The translations under genes were made by a program, and so were the position numbers. DNA of 64,000 bases from Collinsella sp. (lineage in GTDB: Bacteria; Actinomycetota; Coriobacteriia; Coriobacteriales; Coriobacteriaceae): assembly GCA_019419545.1 (NCBI GenBank), contig DXZT01000035.1, positions 1 to 64,000 on the forward strand. The letters are read 5' to 3'. Every line of letters begins with the position of its first letter. The first letter of the stretch is position 1. The notes below the pieces were generated by a model that did not search any database, was not told the origin of the DNA, and saw only the letters and a list, made by a program, of their open reading frames with translations. Positions 17,114 to 26,323 of this stretch are shown piece after piece.

Positions 17114-18508
17114 TTACTTCTTGCTCTCGGGCAAGACCAGATCCACGGCAGCGTCCTTGGCAGCATCGATGTGCTGAGCCACGACCGGCGTCTGCGGAAG
17201 GATCAGGTTAAGGACAATGGCCATGATGGCGGTGGGGGTTACGGCATTGGAGCCGATGACGGTGGACACCCAGGCGGGCATACCCTCGCCGGCAAGGCAG
17301 CCGCTGGCCATCCAGATACCCAGGCCAAAGACGACGGAGGTACCGACGATGGTGGTAGTGCGCTGCGTGAGGCCCTCGCGGGTGAACATGCGCACGCCGT
17401 TCATGGTGATGGTGCCAAAGACGCCGACGGTCGCGCCGCCGATGACGGGCTGCGGGATAGCGGAAAGGACGGCAGAGAGCTGCGGGAACAGACCGGCGAT
17501 GGCAAAGACGGCCGCGATGATCACAAAGACCCACTTGTTGACGACCTTGTTGGAGCAGATGATGCCCACGTTCTGGCCAAGGGCGCTGGTGGGAAGACCA
17601 CCCAGCAGGCCGCCGACCATAGAGGTGAGGCCCTGGGACACGATAGCGCCGGAGAGCTCGCGCTCGGTGGGCATACGGTCGATGGAGCCCAGGCAGGCGG
17701 CGGAGACGTCACCGATAACCTGGATGGCAACCATGGGGAACACGACGGCGAGGGTGATGCAGACCTCGGGATCAAACTCGAGCGCGTAGGGCATGAGCTT
17801 GGGAAGGGCGAAGACCTGAGCGGTGGCGACGCTGGAGAAGTCGATCATGCCAAAGGGGATGGAGACGATCATGCCAACGATCATGCCAAAGAACACGGAT
17901 CCCAGCTTGAGCGTGCCCTTGCCAAAGTTGGCGAGCGCAAAGACCACGGCGAAGGTGATAAGAGCGACGCACCAGGCCTGCGGGGTGCCCCACAGCGGCG
18001 TACCCATACCGCCGGCCATATACTTAACGGCCGTGGGATACAGCGAAACGCCGATGGAGAAGATGACCGTACCGGTCACGACGGGCGGGAACAGCCACTT
18101 GATCTTGCTGTAGGCCAGACCAAAGAGGACCGCGACGGCGCCGCCGACGATCTCGCCGCCCAACAGCGCACCAAAGCTAAAGCCCGAGGCACCCATGGCC
18201 TGCAGGGCCGGCAGGAACGCGAACGAAACGCCCATGACGATGGGCAGGCCGCCGCCGATGCGACGGAAGGGAGCGAAGGCCTGAAGGGCCGTATCGATCG
18301 CCGAAAGAATGAGCGCGACCTGGATAATGTCGGTGCTCTGCTGGCTATTAAAGCCGTAGACGCCGGCCATGATGACCGCCGGGGTAATGATGCCGGCAAA
18401 CGATGCCAGTACGTGCTGAAGGGCACACGGGATCATTTCCTTAACGGGAGGCATGCCTTCGCGAGTGAACAGGGCTTCAGTGCCGTTCGTAACCGTCTCC
18501 TGGGTCAT
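17114..18508 (-). CDS. NCS2-family nucleobase permease (uracil-xanthine type)
   Basis: A 464-residue membrane protein with about 14 hydrophobic segments, of the nucleobase:cation symporter-2 family. The family signature appears as SALGQNVGIICSNKV, with Asn where most members have Thr before the basic residue. The start at 18508 was chosen because the longer frame to 18595 begins with an unrelated basic stretch. It heads the minus-strand purine cluster and faces a divergent YheO-like regulator across a 352-bp gap. It probably imports a purine such as xanthine or urate. Confidence 0.92.
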   Translation of the reverse strand: MTQETVTNGTEALFTREGMPPVKEMIPCALQHVLASFAGIITPAVIMAGVYGFNSQQSTDIIQVALILSAIDTALQAFAPFRRIGGGLPIVMGVSFAFLPALQAMGASGFSFGALLGGEIVGGAVAVLFGLAYSKIKWLFPPVVTGTVIFSIGVSLYPTAVKYMAGGMGTPLWGTPQAWCVALITFAVVFALANFGKGTLKLGSVFFGMIVGMIVSIPFGMIDFSSVATAQVFALPKLMPYALEFDPEVCITLAVVFPMVAIQVIGDVSAACLGSIDRMPTERELSGAIVSQGLTSMVGGLLGGLPTSALGQNVGIICSNKVVNKWVFVIIAAVFAIAGLFPQLSAVLSAIPQPVIGGATVGVFGTITMNGVRMFTREGLTQRTTTIVGTSVVFGLGIWMASGCLAGEGMPAWVSTVIGSNAVTPTAIMAIVLNLILPQTPVVAQHIDAAKDAAVDLVLPESKK

Positions 18509-18860
18509 TTGACCACCAATCCTCGAAGTAGTTGTTTTCGCATCTAACGCTCTATTGTGACGCAGTGCGGGGTTGAGGTTGTGCCTTCGTTGCATATCGT
18601 ATTAAAGATGATTCTCATTCTCAATAATAATTTTTTGTTATCAGACTATTCTTGAGCTGAGACAATGCATTTCCGCAGGTCAGGAAAGTGTCCGGTCAAA
18701 ATAACATCTAACTTTTCTTTTGGTCAACCGTTTACCGCCAAAATCCTACCGCTCGTCTGTATTACGCAATGTACCTGCGAATATGCGAGTCAATAGACAC
18801 CGTGTTACCATGAGAAAAAATTGTTATGAACATTTCCGATTTCACCCAAAGGAGTTGCCC
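18509..18860. promoter_or_regulatory. divergent promoter region with Fur-like box
   Basis: This AT-rich gap serves both the permease and the regulator. TGATTCTCATTCTCA at 18609-18623 matches the Fur-type palindrome TGATAATnATTATCA at 11 of 14 positions. The iron- and molybdenum-rich cluster downstream would make metal control sensible, but the match is imperfect. The regulator's ribosome binding site AAAGGAG is at 18848-18854. Confidence 0.4.
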
Positions 18861-19517
18861 GTGAACGAGACCGTACGCCGCTTTTTGCCGATGGTCGATT
18901 TCCTGGAGCAGATACTCGGTAGGAACAGCGAGATCGTGCTGCACGATTTCTCGGATCCCGACCACGCCATCGTCGATATTCGCAACGGCATTGTGAGCGG
19001 CCGTAAGGTCGGCGGTCCCGCCACCGATCTGGCGCTCAAGATCATGCACGACCCCAAGTATCGCGACCTGCCGTTTATTACGGGCTACGAGGGCCGCGGC
19101 GCCGGAGGCAAGACGCTGGAGTCCGCGACGTTCTTTATCCGCGAGGATGACGAGATCGTCGGTATGCTCTGCGTCAACACCGACCTCTCGACCGTACGCT
19201 CCATAAACGCCATGGCGCAGCAGCTCATGGCGTGCTTCGACGCAGCGCCGACGCGCACGGAGCCCGCCCCTATCGAGGTCGAAAGCCTTTCGGAGTCCAC
19301 CCAGGAGCTCATCGACCGCAGCATTGCCGAGTTGCTGAGCGCGCGCGGGCTGGATGTAGCGTCGCTTGGTCAGAGCGACCGCGTGGACGTCATTCGCCAC
19401 CTCAACGGCAACGGGGTGTTCATGCTCAAGGGCGCCGTGGCCTGCGCTGCCACCGCGTTGGGCATCTCGGAGCCCAGCGTGTACCGCTACCTGCAAAAAG
19501 TCCGCAAGGAGGGCTAA
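18861..19517 (+). CDS. YheO-like PAS/HTH transcriptional regulator
   Basis: A 218-residue regulator. The N-terminal YheO-like PAS domain (PF08348) spans about 1-115 (VDFLEQILGRNSEIVLHDFS, then GYEGRGAGGKTLESATFFI). The C-terminal HTH_22 domain (about 150-215) ends in ALGISEPSVYRYLQKVRKE. The GTG start at 18861 follows AAAGGAG; a longer frame to 18720 has no such site. It is divergent from the permease and is the likely local regulator of the purine cluster, probably sensing a small ligand. The target is inferred from position. Confidence 0.9.
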   Translation: MNETVRRFLPMVDFLEQILGRNSEIVLHDFSDPDHAIVDIRNGIVSGRKVGGPATDLALKIMHDPKYRDLPFITGYEGRGAGGKTLESATFFIREDDEIVGMLCVNTDLSTVRSINAMAQQLMACFDAAPTRTEPAPIEVESLSESTQELIDRSIAELLSARGLDVASLGQSDRVDVIRHLNGNGVFMLKGAVACAATALGISEPSVYRYLQKVRKEG

Positions 19518-19575
19518 ACGTGATCCCTTGGGGACGAAGGGAAACGGATCATTTTTGTCGCATCGCTTGACAAAA

Positions 19576-19610
19576 GACCCTGCAGCTCGCACGCGCTGCA
19601 GGGTCTTTTT
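19576..19610 (+). terminator. rho-independent terminator
   Basis: Perfect 10-bp stem GACCCTGCAG/CTGCAGGGTC followed by TTTTT. It terminates the regulator gene and separates it from the convergent ridA gene. Confidence 0.9.
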
Positions 19611-19639
19611 GCATGTCATGTTTAGTTGTTACCAACACC

Positions 19640-20017
19640 TTAGAGAGCGGCGACAACCTCGATCTCGACCAGACCGCCAGCCGGAAGGGCGGCAACCTGG
19701 AAGGCGCTGCGCGCGGGGAACGGGGCCTCGAACTTGGAGGCGTAGATCTCGTTCACGGCGGCGAAGTCGGCGATGTCGGCCAGGTAGACCGTAGTCTTGA
19801 CGACATCGGCAAAGGTGGCGCCGGCAGCGCTCAGCAGGGCCTCGACGTTGGCGAGGGACTGCTTGGCCTGGGCCTCGACGCCCGCGGGCATCTTGCCGGT
19901 TGCGGGGTCGATGCCCAGCTGGCCGGACAGGAACACCATGTTGCCGGCCTGGATACCGGGGGAATACGGGCCGATGGCTGCGGGTGCGTTATCGGAAGAC
20001 ACGACGGTCTTGCTCAT
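19640..20017 (-). CDS. RidA-family enamine/imine deaminase
   Basis: A 125-residue RidA (YjgF/YER057c) protein. Typical features are the opening segment AIGPYSPGIQAGNMVFLSGQ, VKTTVYLADIADF and the C-terminal ARSAFQVAALPAGGLVEIE with the conserved Arg that binds the carboxylate. It hydrolyses reactive 2-aminoacrylate-type enamines and protects PLP enzymes. The start at 20017 follows AAGGAGAAAA; the long frame to 20203 is not needed. Single-gene transcript. Confidence 0.95.
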   Translation of the reverse strand: MSKTVVSSDNAPAAIGPYSPGIQAGNMVFLSGQLGIDPATGKMPAGVEAQAKQSLANVEALLSAAGATFADVVKTTVYLADIADFAAVNEIYASKFEAPFPARSAFQVAALPAGGLVEIEVVAAL

Positions 20018-20316
20018 GTTTTTCTCCTTACGATCAAATAGAGAGCGTGAGCGCGGCGTTCGCACCGGGAGGCACAATTCGGTCTGAACACCGCGCTTGA
20101 TTGGGATAGTACTCAAGGTTTCCGTTTGATGCAAGAATATTATCAGCTTGCGAGAATATTTTATCGCCCAACGGTTTCCCCGAACCGCTGAACGGTTCTC
20201 CACGGGGTCAGCCAGCCCAAGCTGCTGAAGACTTTATCCCGCTTGGAGCACGGGCATCGCCTGCCGCAACGGCACCACTATACTTTTGAATATCTGAGCA
20301 TTTTGAAAGGCAGGAT

Positions 20317-22812
20317 ATGACCGCAACCGCCAGTCGAACCACCAACCGCAGGCCCGAGCTTTTGGCGCCCGCCGGAGGGCCCGAGCCCTTTGCCGCCGCA
20401 CTCGCCGCGGGGGCAGACGCCATCTACTGTGGCATGGGCAGCTTCAACGCCCGCCGCAAGGCAACCAACTTTACCGACGAGGCCTTTGAGCAGGCCTGCC
20501 GCGCCGCGCATCTAGCCGGGTCGCGCGTCTACGTCACGGTCAACATCGTCATCAAGCAGTCCGAGATGGGCGATGCGCTGCACCTCATCCATCGCTGCTC
20601 CACGCTGGGCGCCGATGCCTTCATTATCCAGGACTGGGGTCTGTTCTTTGAGGTCAAGCGCACCATGCCCGGCATCGAGACACATATCTCGACCCAGGCG
20701 AACATCCACGACGACCGCGGAACCCTTTGGTGCCGTGAGCAGGGCGCCGACCGCGTGACTCTCTCGCGCGAGCTCTCCATCGACGAGATCGCCGCCATCC
20801 ACGACGCCGCGCCCGATGTGGACCTTGAGGTCTTTAGCCATGGCGCCATCTGCTTTTGCTACTCGGGTCTGTGCCTGCTGTCGAGCTTTGCCATGGCGGG
20901 CCGCTCGGCCAACCGCGGCATGTGCGCTCAGCCCTGTCGCCTGCCTTACGAGCTGATCGACGAGAACGGCCGCTCGCTCTCCCCTGCCGGTCGCGAGCGC
21001 GCGCTGTGCCCGCGCGACACCAACACGTCGCAGCTTGTTCGCCGTCTGTATGACGCCGGCGCCGCATCGCTCAAGCTCGAGGGCCGTATGAAGGCCCCCG
21101 ATTACGTGTATTCCATCGTCGACGTGTATCGTCATCAGATTGATGACATGCTTGCCGATGTTTCGACCTCTAAGGATGAGAATGCCGCCCGCCAGCGCCA
21201 GCTCAAACGCTGCTTTAATCGCGACTTTACGCACGCCTACCAGGATGGCACCTCGGGCGACGAGATGATGAGCTACGAGCGCTCCAACAACCGCGGCCAG
21301 ATTGTGGGCACGGTGCTGGGCAGCCGTCTGGCCAACCGCGATGTACGCGGACTCAAGCCCGACGACCGCCGTCGCCGCGCCGCCATCGCCCGCATTGAGC
21401 TGTTTGAGCCCGTGGGCAAGGGCGACCTGCTGGAGCTTCGCCACGATAACGAGTTTGACCAGTTCCTGACCACCATTGCCGCCGATGATGCCGCCGCCGG
21501 CGACATCATCGAGTGCCGCGTGCCCCGCAGCATGCCCGAAGGCTGCCGCGTCCGCGTGATTCGCAGCCAGCGCGCTATCGACGCCGCCGGTGCTGCGCTC
21601 AAGCGCGACGTGCTGCGCCGCCGCGCCGTAGACGTGTCCGTTGTGGCGCGTCTGGGCGAGCCGTTTACTGTCACACTCACCTGCTGTGACGACCCTTCGC
21701 TTACGGCATCGGCCACGGGCTTTACCGTCGAGGCTGCCAAGACCCGCGCCGTCGAGGCATCCGATCTGGTTGAGCACGTCGGGCGCATGGGCTCCTCGCC
21801 CTTTGAGGCTGCGAGCTTTGACGTTTCGCTCGACGCCGGTTGCGGCATGGGCTTCTCCGCCGTGCACAAGGTGCGCGCCGCCGCCTGCAAGGCACTGGAA
21901 GAGGCCATTCTGGCACCGTACGAAGAGCGCGCGAGAACGCTCGAGCTACCGGCGATTGTCACCAGTGATTCCCGCCCCGCGCCCGAGCACTACCGCGATG
22001 AGCCGCAGATCTGCGCTACCGTCACCTCGCTCGAGGCCGCCGAGGCCGCTCGCGCGGAGGGTGCAACGCGCATCTACATGACCACCGACGCGCTCGAGGC
22101 TGTCGGACTCTCCCCTGCCGATGCATTTGAGCAGGGCATCGTACCCGTGCTCGACGAGGTCTGCCGCGCCGTTGACCACGTACGCGTCGACCCGTGGGTT
22201 GTTGCCGGCGCCACGGTCGCTATTGGCAACATCTCTGAGCTTGCCCTGGCCGCCCAGGTTGGCGCCACGGCCGAGATTCGCTCTTGCCTGCCGGTGCACA
22301 ACACGCCCTGCATGGAGGCGCTTGCCGAGCGCGGAGCCGGTGCGTTTTGGCTCTCGCCCGAGATCACGCTCGACGAGATTGTCTCGCTCGGCACCGCCGC
22401 GCCCGCGGCTCTGGGCATCACCGTCTTTGGCCGCCCGCGCGTCATGACAAGCGAGCATTGCATTCTGCAGGTTGCCAACGGCTGCATCCACGATTGTGCC
22501 AACTGCCGCCTGCGTGCTCGCAAGCTCTCGCTCAAGAATATCGACGGCAAGGTCATGCCGGTGCGTACCGACATCCACGGCCGCTCTCGCCTGTACGATG
22601 CTTACCCCATCGACCTCACGCCGCAGGTTCCTCAGCTGCTCGATGCCGGCGTGCGTCGTCTCATGGTGGACGTAACGCTGCTCGAGACGGATGAGGTGGG
22701 CCGTGCCGTCGCCCGCGTCCGTCGTGCCGTCGAAGCAGCGTATGCCGGTCGCAAGCCCGCCGCCCGCCTACGCGGGGCGACCTCGGGCTGTATGTTTGTG
22801 GGAATTAGCTAA
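20317..22812 (+). CDS. U32 peptidase-family protein (RlhA/TrhP-like)
   Basis: An 831-residue protein of the U32 family. The N-terminal domain has ELLAPAGGPEPFAAALAAGADAIYCG, and the core signature HGAICFCYSGLCLLSS with RGMCAQPCRLPY gives the conserved cysteines. A collagenase-like domain and a C-terminal repeat with CIHDCANCRLRARKLSL follow. U32 proteins characterised so far (RlhA, TrhP) hydroxylate rRNA or tRNA using prephenate, so an RNA-modification role is more likely than proteolysis. An RluA-type gene 15 bases downstream fits this. Confidence 0.9.
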   Translation: MTATASRTTNRRPELLAPAGGPEPFAAALAAGADAIYCGMGSFNARRKATNFTDEAFEQACRAAHLAGSRVYVTVNIVIKQSEMGDALHLIHRCSTLGADAFIIQDWGLFFEVKRTMPGIETHISTQANIHDDRGTLWCREQGADRVTLSRELSIDEIAAIHDAAPDVDLEVFSHGAICFCYSGLCLLSSFAMAGRSANRGMCAQPCRLPYELIDENGRSLSPAGRERALCPRDTNTSQLVRRLYDAGAASLKLEGRMKAPDYVYSIVDVYRHQIDDMLADVSTSKDENAARQRQLKRCFNRDFTHAYQDGTSGDEMMSYERSNNRGQIVGTVLGSRLANRDVRGLKPDDRRRRAAIARIELFEPVGKGDLLELRHDNEFDQFLTTIAADDAAAGDIIECRVPRSMPEGCRVRVIRSQRAIDAAGAALKRDVLRRRAVDVSVVARLGEPFTVTLTCCDDPSLTASATGFTVEAAKTRAVEASDLVEHVGRMGSSPFEAASFDVSLDAGCGMGFSAVHKVRAAACKALEEAILAPYEERARTLELPAIVTSDSRPAPEHYRDEPQICATVTSLEAAEAARAEGATRIYMTTDALEAVGLSPADAFEQGIVPVLDEVCRAVDHVRVDPWVVAGATVAIGNISELALAAQVGATAEIRSCLPVHNTPCMEALAERGAGAFWLSPEITLDEIVSLGTAAPAALGITVFGRPRVMTSEHCILQVANGCIHDCANCRLRARKLSLKNIDGKVMPVRTDIHGRSRLYDAYPIDLTPQVPQLLDAGVRRLMVDVTLLETDEVGRAVARVRRAVEAAYAGRKPAARLRGATSGCMFVGIS

Positions 22813-22827
22813 CCGAAAGGCTTACAC

Positions 22828-23487
22828 GTGAACGAAGAACCTCAAGTCCTCTACTGCGACGCCTGGCTCATGGCCATCGACAAGCCCGCCGGCATGATCG
22901 TCCACGGTGACGGCACCGGCGAGCGCACGCTCACCGACTACGCCAGCGACCTGCTGCTGGCGATGGGCGACGGCTTTGCCGCGACCGACATGCAGCCGCT
23001 CAATCGCCTGGACCGTGACACCACCGGCGTGGTGCTGTTCTCACTCGACAAGCAGACGCAGCCCGACTTTGACCAGATGATCATCGACCACGCGTTCGAA
23101 AAGCACTACCTGGCGCTCGCCGAGGGCAAGATCGACTGGAACGAAAAGCTCATCGACAAGCCCATCGCCCGCGACCGTCACGACAGCCGAAAGATGCGCG
23201 TCGGCGCCAGCGGCAAGCCGTCTCAAACGCGCGTGAAGGTGCTCAAGCGTCTTAAGAGCCGCCGCGGCCTGCCCACGCGCTCGTATATCGATGTCGAGCT
23301 GCTCACCGGCCGCAAACACCAGATTCGCGTGCACCTGGCGAGCGAGCGCCATCCCCTGGTGGGCGACGACCTGTACGGGACGCCGCGTCCTTGTGGCCTC
23401 ATGCTCCACGCCCACAGCGTGTCCTTTACGCATCCCGTAACCGGCGAGCACATCCACATCGAAGCCCCGTGCCCCTGGGAGCCCTAA
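22828..23487 (+). CDS. RluA-family pseudouridine synthase
   Basis: A 219-residue RNA pseudouridine synthase. The catalytic aspartate is in the motif LNRLDRDTTGVVLFS, and VELLTGRKHQIRVHLA plus HPLVGDDLYG are the other conserved blocks. There is no S4 domain, so it is a short RluA/RsuA-like catalytic core. GTG start with AAAGG upstream, 15 bases after the U32 gene, so probably cotranscribed with it. The target RNA cannot be told from sequence. Confidence 0.92.
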   Translation: MNEEPQVLYCDAWLMAIDKPAGMIVHGDGTGERTLTDYASDLLLAMGDGFAATDMQPLNRLDRDTTGVVLFSLDKQTQPDFDQMIIDHAFEKHYLALAEGKIDWNEKLIDKPIARDRHDSRKMRVGASGKPSQTRVKVLKRLKSRRGLPTRSYIDVELLTGRKHQIRVHLASERHPLVGDDLYGTPRPCGLMLHAHSVSFTHPVTGEHIHIEAPCPWEP

Positions 23488-23525
23488 ACCACCACAAAGG
23501 GGACAGGCACCTTTGTGGTGGTTTT
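23486..23525 (+). terminator. rho-independent terminator
   Basis: Stem of about 14 bp (AACCACCACAAAGG pairing with CCTTTGTGGTGGTT) followed by TTTT, overlapping the stop of the pseudouridine synthase gene. The loop contains GGGACAGGCA, a tag also seen at other ends in this window. Confidence 0.85.
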
Positions 23526-23555
23526 GCCGCAACGGCTCAGCCGCGGTCCCAAAAC

Positions 23556-23773
23556 GTCTCGATCTGTAACAGTTAGAACCCATTTTCCGGTCTATCTGTT
23601 ACAGATCGAGACATTCGAATCCCCCGCAAGAGAAAATCTCAATCTGTAACAATAACTCGGCAAAATCGGTCCCAGCTGTTACAGATCGAGACAAAGGGAC
23701 GGCGCGGTTCGGAAGTATCTCAATCTGTAACATCTATCCCACTTTTAACGGTCCAGTTGTTACAGATTTAGAC
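23556..23773. repeat. array of three dyads sharing TCTCRATCTGTAACA
   Basis: Three units each with arms TCTCGATCTGTAACA and TGTTACAGATCGAGA around 22-25 unlike bases: 23556-23612, 23637-23691 and 23718-23773. Starts are 80-81 bases apart. Arms are nearly perfectly complementary; unit 3 has one changed base pair in its right arm. No coding content. Confidence 0.9.
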
Positions 23774-23788
23774 AAACCGGTAGACAAC

Positions 23789-23825
23789 AAAAGCGGCAAC
23801 GCCCGGGATGGACGTTGCCGCTTTT
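23789..23825. terminator. bidirectional terminator
   Basis: Thirteen-bp stem AAAAGCGGCAACG/CGTTGCCGCTTTT with A and T runs on both sides. It closes the minus-strand DeoR operon. Confidence 0.88.
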
Positions 23826-23871
23826 CTACTGAGAAAACTAAATGGCATTGGCCTTAGCCTGCCCCCGCTCG

Positions 23872-24618
23872 CTAGACCGTGATGACGTTGTCCATCGTCT
23901 GGTACTTGGCAGGCACCTCACCCGCGGTGATGATTGTCGCGTCGTGGAAGTCCGCGAACTTAACGGGCGCCACCATGCCAAATTTACTGGCATCCGAGAT
24001 TACGAATCGTTTGGCCGTATGGCGCATCGAGATGCGCTTTACTTGCGCTTCCTCGATATCGGGCGCCGTGAAGCCCTGCTCGGCGGCGATGCCATTGGAA
24101 CCCCAAAAGCCGCAGTTGAAGTTATAGCGGTCCAGGGTTGCCAAGGCATCGGGACCGACGAGCGCCTCGGTCTCGGGCTTGAGCTCGCCACCCAGCACAA
24201 CGGCGCGCATACCGCGCAGGGCGAGATGCTGGGCATGGAGCACAGAATCGGTCACATAGGTGACGCCGTCGAGATGCGGAAGATGCTCGATGAGCTTGAG
24301 GGTCGTGGAGCCCGAATCGATATACACAAAGCTATCGGGCTCCAGCAGGGCCGCGGCGCGGGCGCAGATGCGCTCCTTGTCATCGTTATGGAGATCACTG
24401 CGCTCGCTGATCGTCAGGTCGCGCGTCACGTGCGCGCGCTCCAGACTCGTCGCGCCTCCGTGCACCTTGGCGATACGGTGCGCGCGGTCGAGCGTTTGCA
24501 AGTCACGGCGAATGGTGGACGGTGTCACGCCCAGGGCCTCGGCAAGCTCCGGCACGGTAACCGAGCCGGTCTGCTGCACCATCGACACGATCGCGTTGAG
24601 CCTATCTTCCGCAAGCAT
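23872..24618 (-). CDS. DeoR/GlpR-family transcriptional regulator
   Basis: A 248-residue repressor. The N-terminal winged helix has VTVPELAEALGVTPSTIRRDLQTLDRAHRIAKVHGGA, and the sugar-phosphate-binding DeoRC domain has YIDSGSTTLKLIEHL and VVLGGELKPETEALVGPDAL. It lies three bases after the oxidoreductase gene in the same operon. It probably senses a phosphorylated sugar and controls this operon through the repeats at 25740-25890. Confidence 0.93.
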   Translation of the reverse strand: MLAEDRLNAIVSMVQQTGSVTVPELAEALGVTPSTIRRDLQTLDRAHRIAKVHGGATSLERAHVTRDLTISERSDLHNDDKERICARAAALLEPDSFVYIDSGSTTLKLIEHLPHLDGVTYVTDSVLHAQHLALRGMRAVVLGGELKPETEALVGPDALATLDRYNFNCGFWGSNGIAAEQGFTAPDIEEAQVKRISMRHTAKRFVISDASKFGMVAPVKFADFHDATIITAGEVPAKYQTMDNVITV

Positions 24619-24621
24619 CGC

Positions 24622-25701
24622 TTACTCCTCCTCGGGGTACACGACTCCCCAATCGGCGCGGAGCTTGGTCATCAGCTCCATAACATCAGAAGCATAGCCC
24701 AGAAGTTCGCGCTTCGAATCATCGCCAGCAACGGCCTTTTCCAGGTCGGCCATCTCGTAGCACAGCGCGTAGGCCTCGGTGCCAGCGTGGACCTCCTCAC
24801 GGTGACCGTCCGCAGTCCACACGACGGTCGCATGGTCTGCACGCGGATACTCGTTGACCTCGATATAGCACTTATCGAAGCTGATGACCGAGCGCTTGGG
24901 CTGCTTGGAGTGGAGCGTAAGGCTCACGACGCCCAGCTGTTGCTCGGCATTACGGCAGACAATGCCACCCGCGACGTCAACGCCAGTCTCACAGGTGTTG
25001 CCCAGAGACACGACCTCGGCGGGTTGGCTGGCCATAAACAGGCGCATGACGGAGAGCGCATACACGCCAATGTCGAGCATGGCGCCGCCGGCAAGACTAC
25101 GGTTGTAAAAGCGGTTGGTCAGGTCGCCGTACTCCTTATAGCTGCCAAAGTTAAGCTGGGCGAGGTTCATGCGGCCAAAGTCGCCAGCATCCATGCGACG
25201 GCGCAGCTCCTGATACAGCGGCATGTGGAGCACCGTGGTGGCATCCATAAGGACCACGTTGTGCTCATCGGCGATGGCACGAGCCTCGTCGAGCTCGGCG
25301 GAGTTGAGGGTAATGGCCTTCTCGCAGAGCACGTGCTTGCCGGCGGCCAGCGCGGCACGCAGATAGGTGATATGCGTGTTGTGCGGCGTGGTGATATAGA
25401 CGGCGTCGATGTCCGGATCGGCGTAGAGGTCCTCGACCGTCTCATACACCTTCTCGACGCCATACTGCTCGGCAAAAGCCTGGGCCTTGGACAGCGTACG
25501 GTTGGCAACGCCCGCGAGCTTGCGGCCGGCCAGAGCGAGGGACTGGGCCATCTGGTTGGCGATAACACCGCAACCGATCACAGCCCAACGAAGCTCGGGA
25601 GCCGTAAAGATGTCCTCGGGGAACGGCTTGTCCTGGACCGAAGCGAACGCTGCCTTTGCTGCTGCCGCGGAGTCGAGTGGAACCTGCTTGGAATCTGCCA
25701 T
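24622..25701 (-). CDS. Gfo/Idh/MocA-family oxidoreductase
   Basis: A 359-residue NAD(P)-dependent dehydrogenase. The Rossmann motif is LRWAVIGCGVIANQM; AVYITTPHNTHI and HVLCEKAITLNSAEL carry the EKP-like motif (here EKA, an unusual replacement of proline). The C-terminal domain has LDIGVYALSVMR. The start at 25701 follows AGGAGG. It is in an operon with a DeoR-type repressor, so it probably acts on a sugar or polyol. Substrate unknown. Confidence 0.9.
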   Translation of the reverse strand: MADSKQVPLDSAAAAKAAFASVQDKPFPEDIFTAPELRWAVIGCGVIANQMAQSLALAGRKLAGVANRTLSKAQAFAEQYGVEKVYETVEDLYADPDIDAVYITTPHNTHITYLRAALAAGKHVLCEKAITLNSAELDEARAIADEHNVVLMDATTVLHMPLYQELRRRMDAGDFGRMNLAQLNFGSYKEYGDLTNRFYNRSLAGGAMLDIGVYALSVMRLFMASQPAEVVSLGNTCETGVDVAGGIVCRNAEQQLGVVSLTLHSKQPKRSVISFDKCYIEVNEYPRADHATVVWTADGHREEVHAGTEAYALCYEMADLEKAVAGDDSKRELLGYASDVMELMTKLRADWGVVYPEEE

Positions 25702-25739
25702 ATGTGCCTCCTGGGTCATGGAGCGTCTAACATTTCTGC

Positions 25740-25890
25740 CATCTCTATATTCGCACAAATTAGCGCGTATATGCGTACTTTTGCGTATATAACCGCCAAA
25801 TGGTCATAATACAGCCGCAGACGGCGCTTATACACGCATGGCCACGCAATCCTACGCACGCAAATACGCACAAATGCGCACTAATCATTA
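25740..25890. promoter_or_regulatory. direct-repeat operator region of the DeoR operon
   Basis: CGCACAAAT occurs at 25752-25760 and 25867-25875. GCGTATAT occurs at 25765-25772 and 25783-25790, with further GCGTA and GCGCA blocks between. Spaced direct repeats of this kind are typical of DeoR-family operators. It lies directly upstream of the oxidoreductase-deoR operon. Confidence 0.5.
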
Positions 25891-26104
25891 CTCAGAGACG
25901 GGGAATTCTGCTTAGAACTCGAAAGACAGGATGATCCGCTTCGCCTCGTCGCTCATGGCGCGCTGCAGCTCTAAGGACCGTCCCAAACTGCAGACAGAAA
26001 AAGAACGTCCCCAGGCGCCGGCATTTCAAGAGCACTCATTTAAGTCTGTCCCCAATGAGTGGGAGCAATCAGAGACTCTTTGCGAGGGAGGCCGGACGTG
26101 GCCT

Positions 26105-26323
26105 TCCTCGTTTTATTCATGGACTTTAGTCCGTGCCGTGCGGCACGCGCGGCATAGAAAGCCACCCGCTCAGCGGGTGGAGGCCAATTTCCGCTACGCG
26201 ACAAAAACCTTCCCCCTAGCATGAGGATTGTTCAGGCCATCATACTAAGGGGAAGGTGATTGCTGTGGCCCAGAAAGCCAACAGCCTCGCGCACACGAAA
26301 TGGCTGTGCAAGTACCGCATCGC
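26105..26323 (+). mobile_element. IS200/IS605-like left-end remnant with start of tnpA
   Basis: The sequence holds a hairpin CCACCCGC-TCA-GCGGGTGG (26162-26180) like the subterminal hairpins of IS200/IS605 elements. A GTG-started frame at 26265 reads VAQKANSLAHTKWLCKY, which matches the opening of IS200-type TnpA proteins. After about 19 residues the similarity stops and sequence of a different gene begins near 26323. The outer left boundary is uncertain. Confidence 0.65.
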
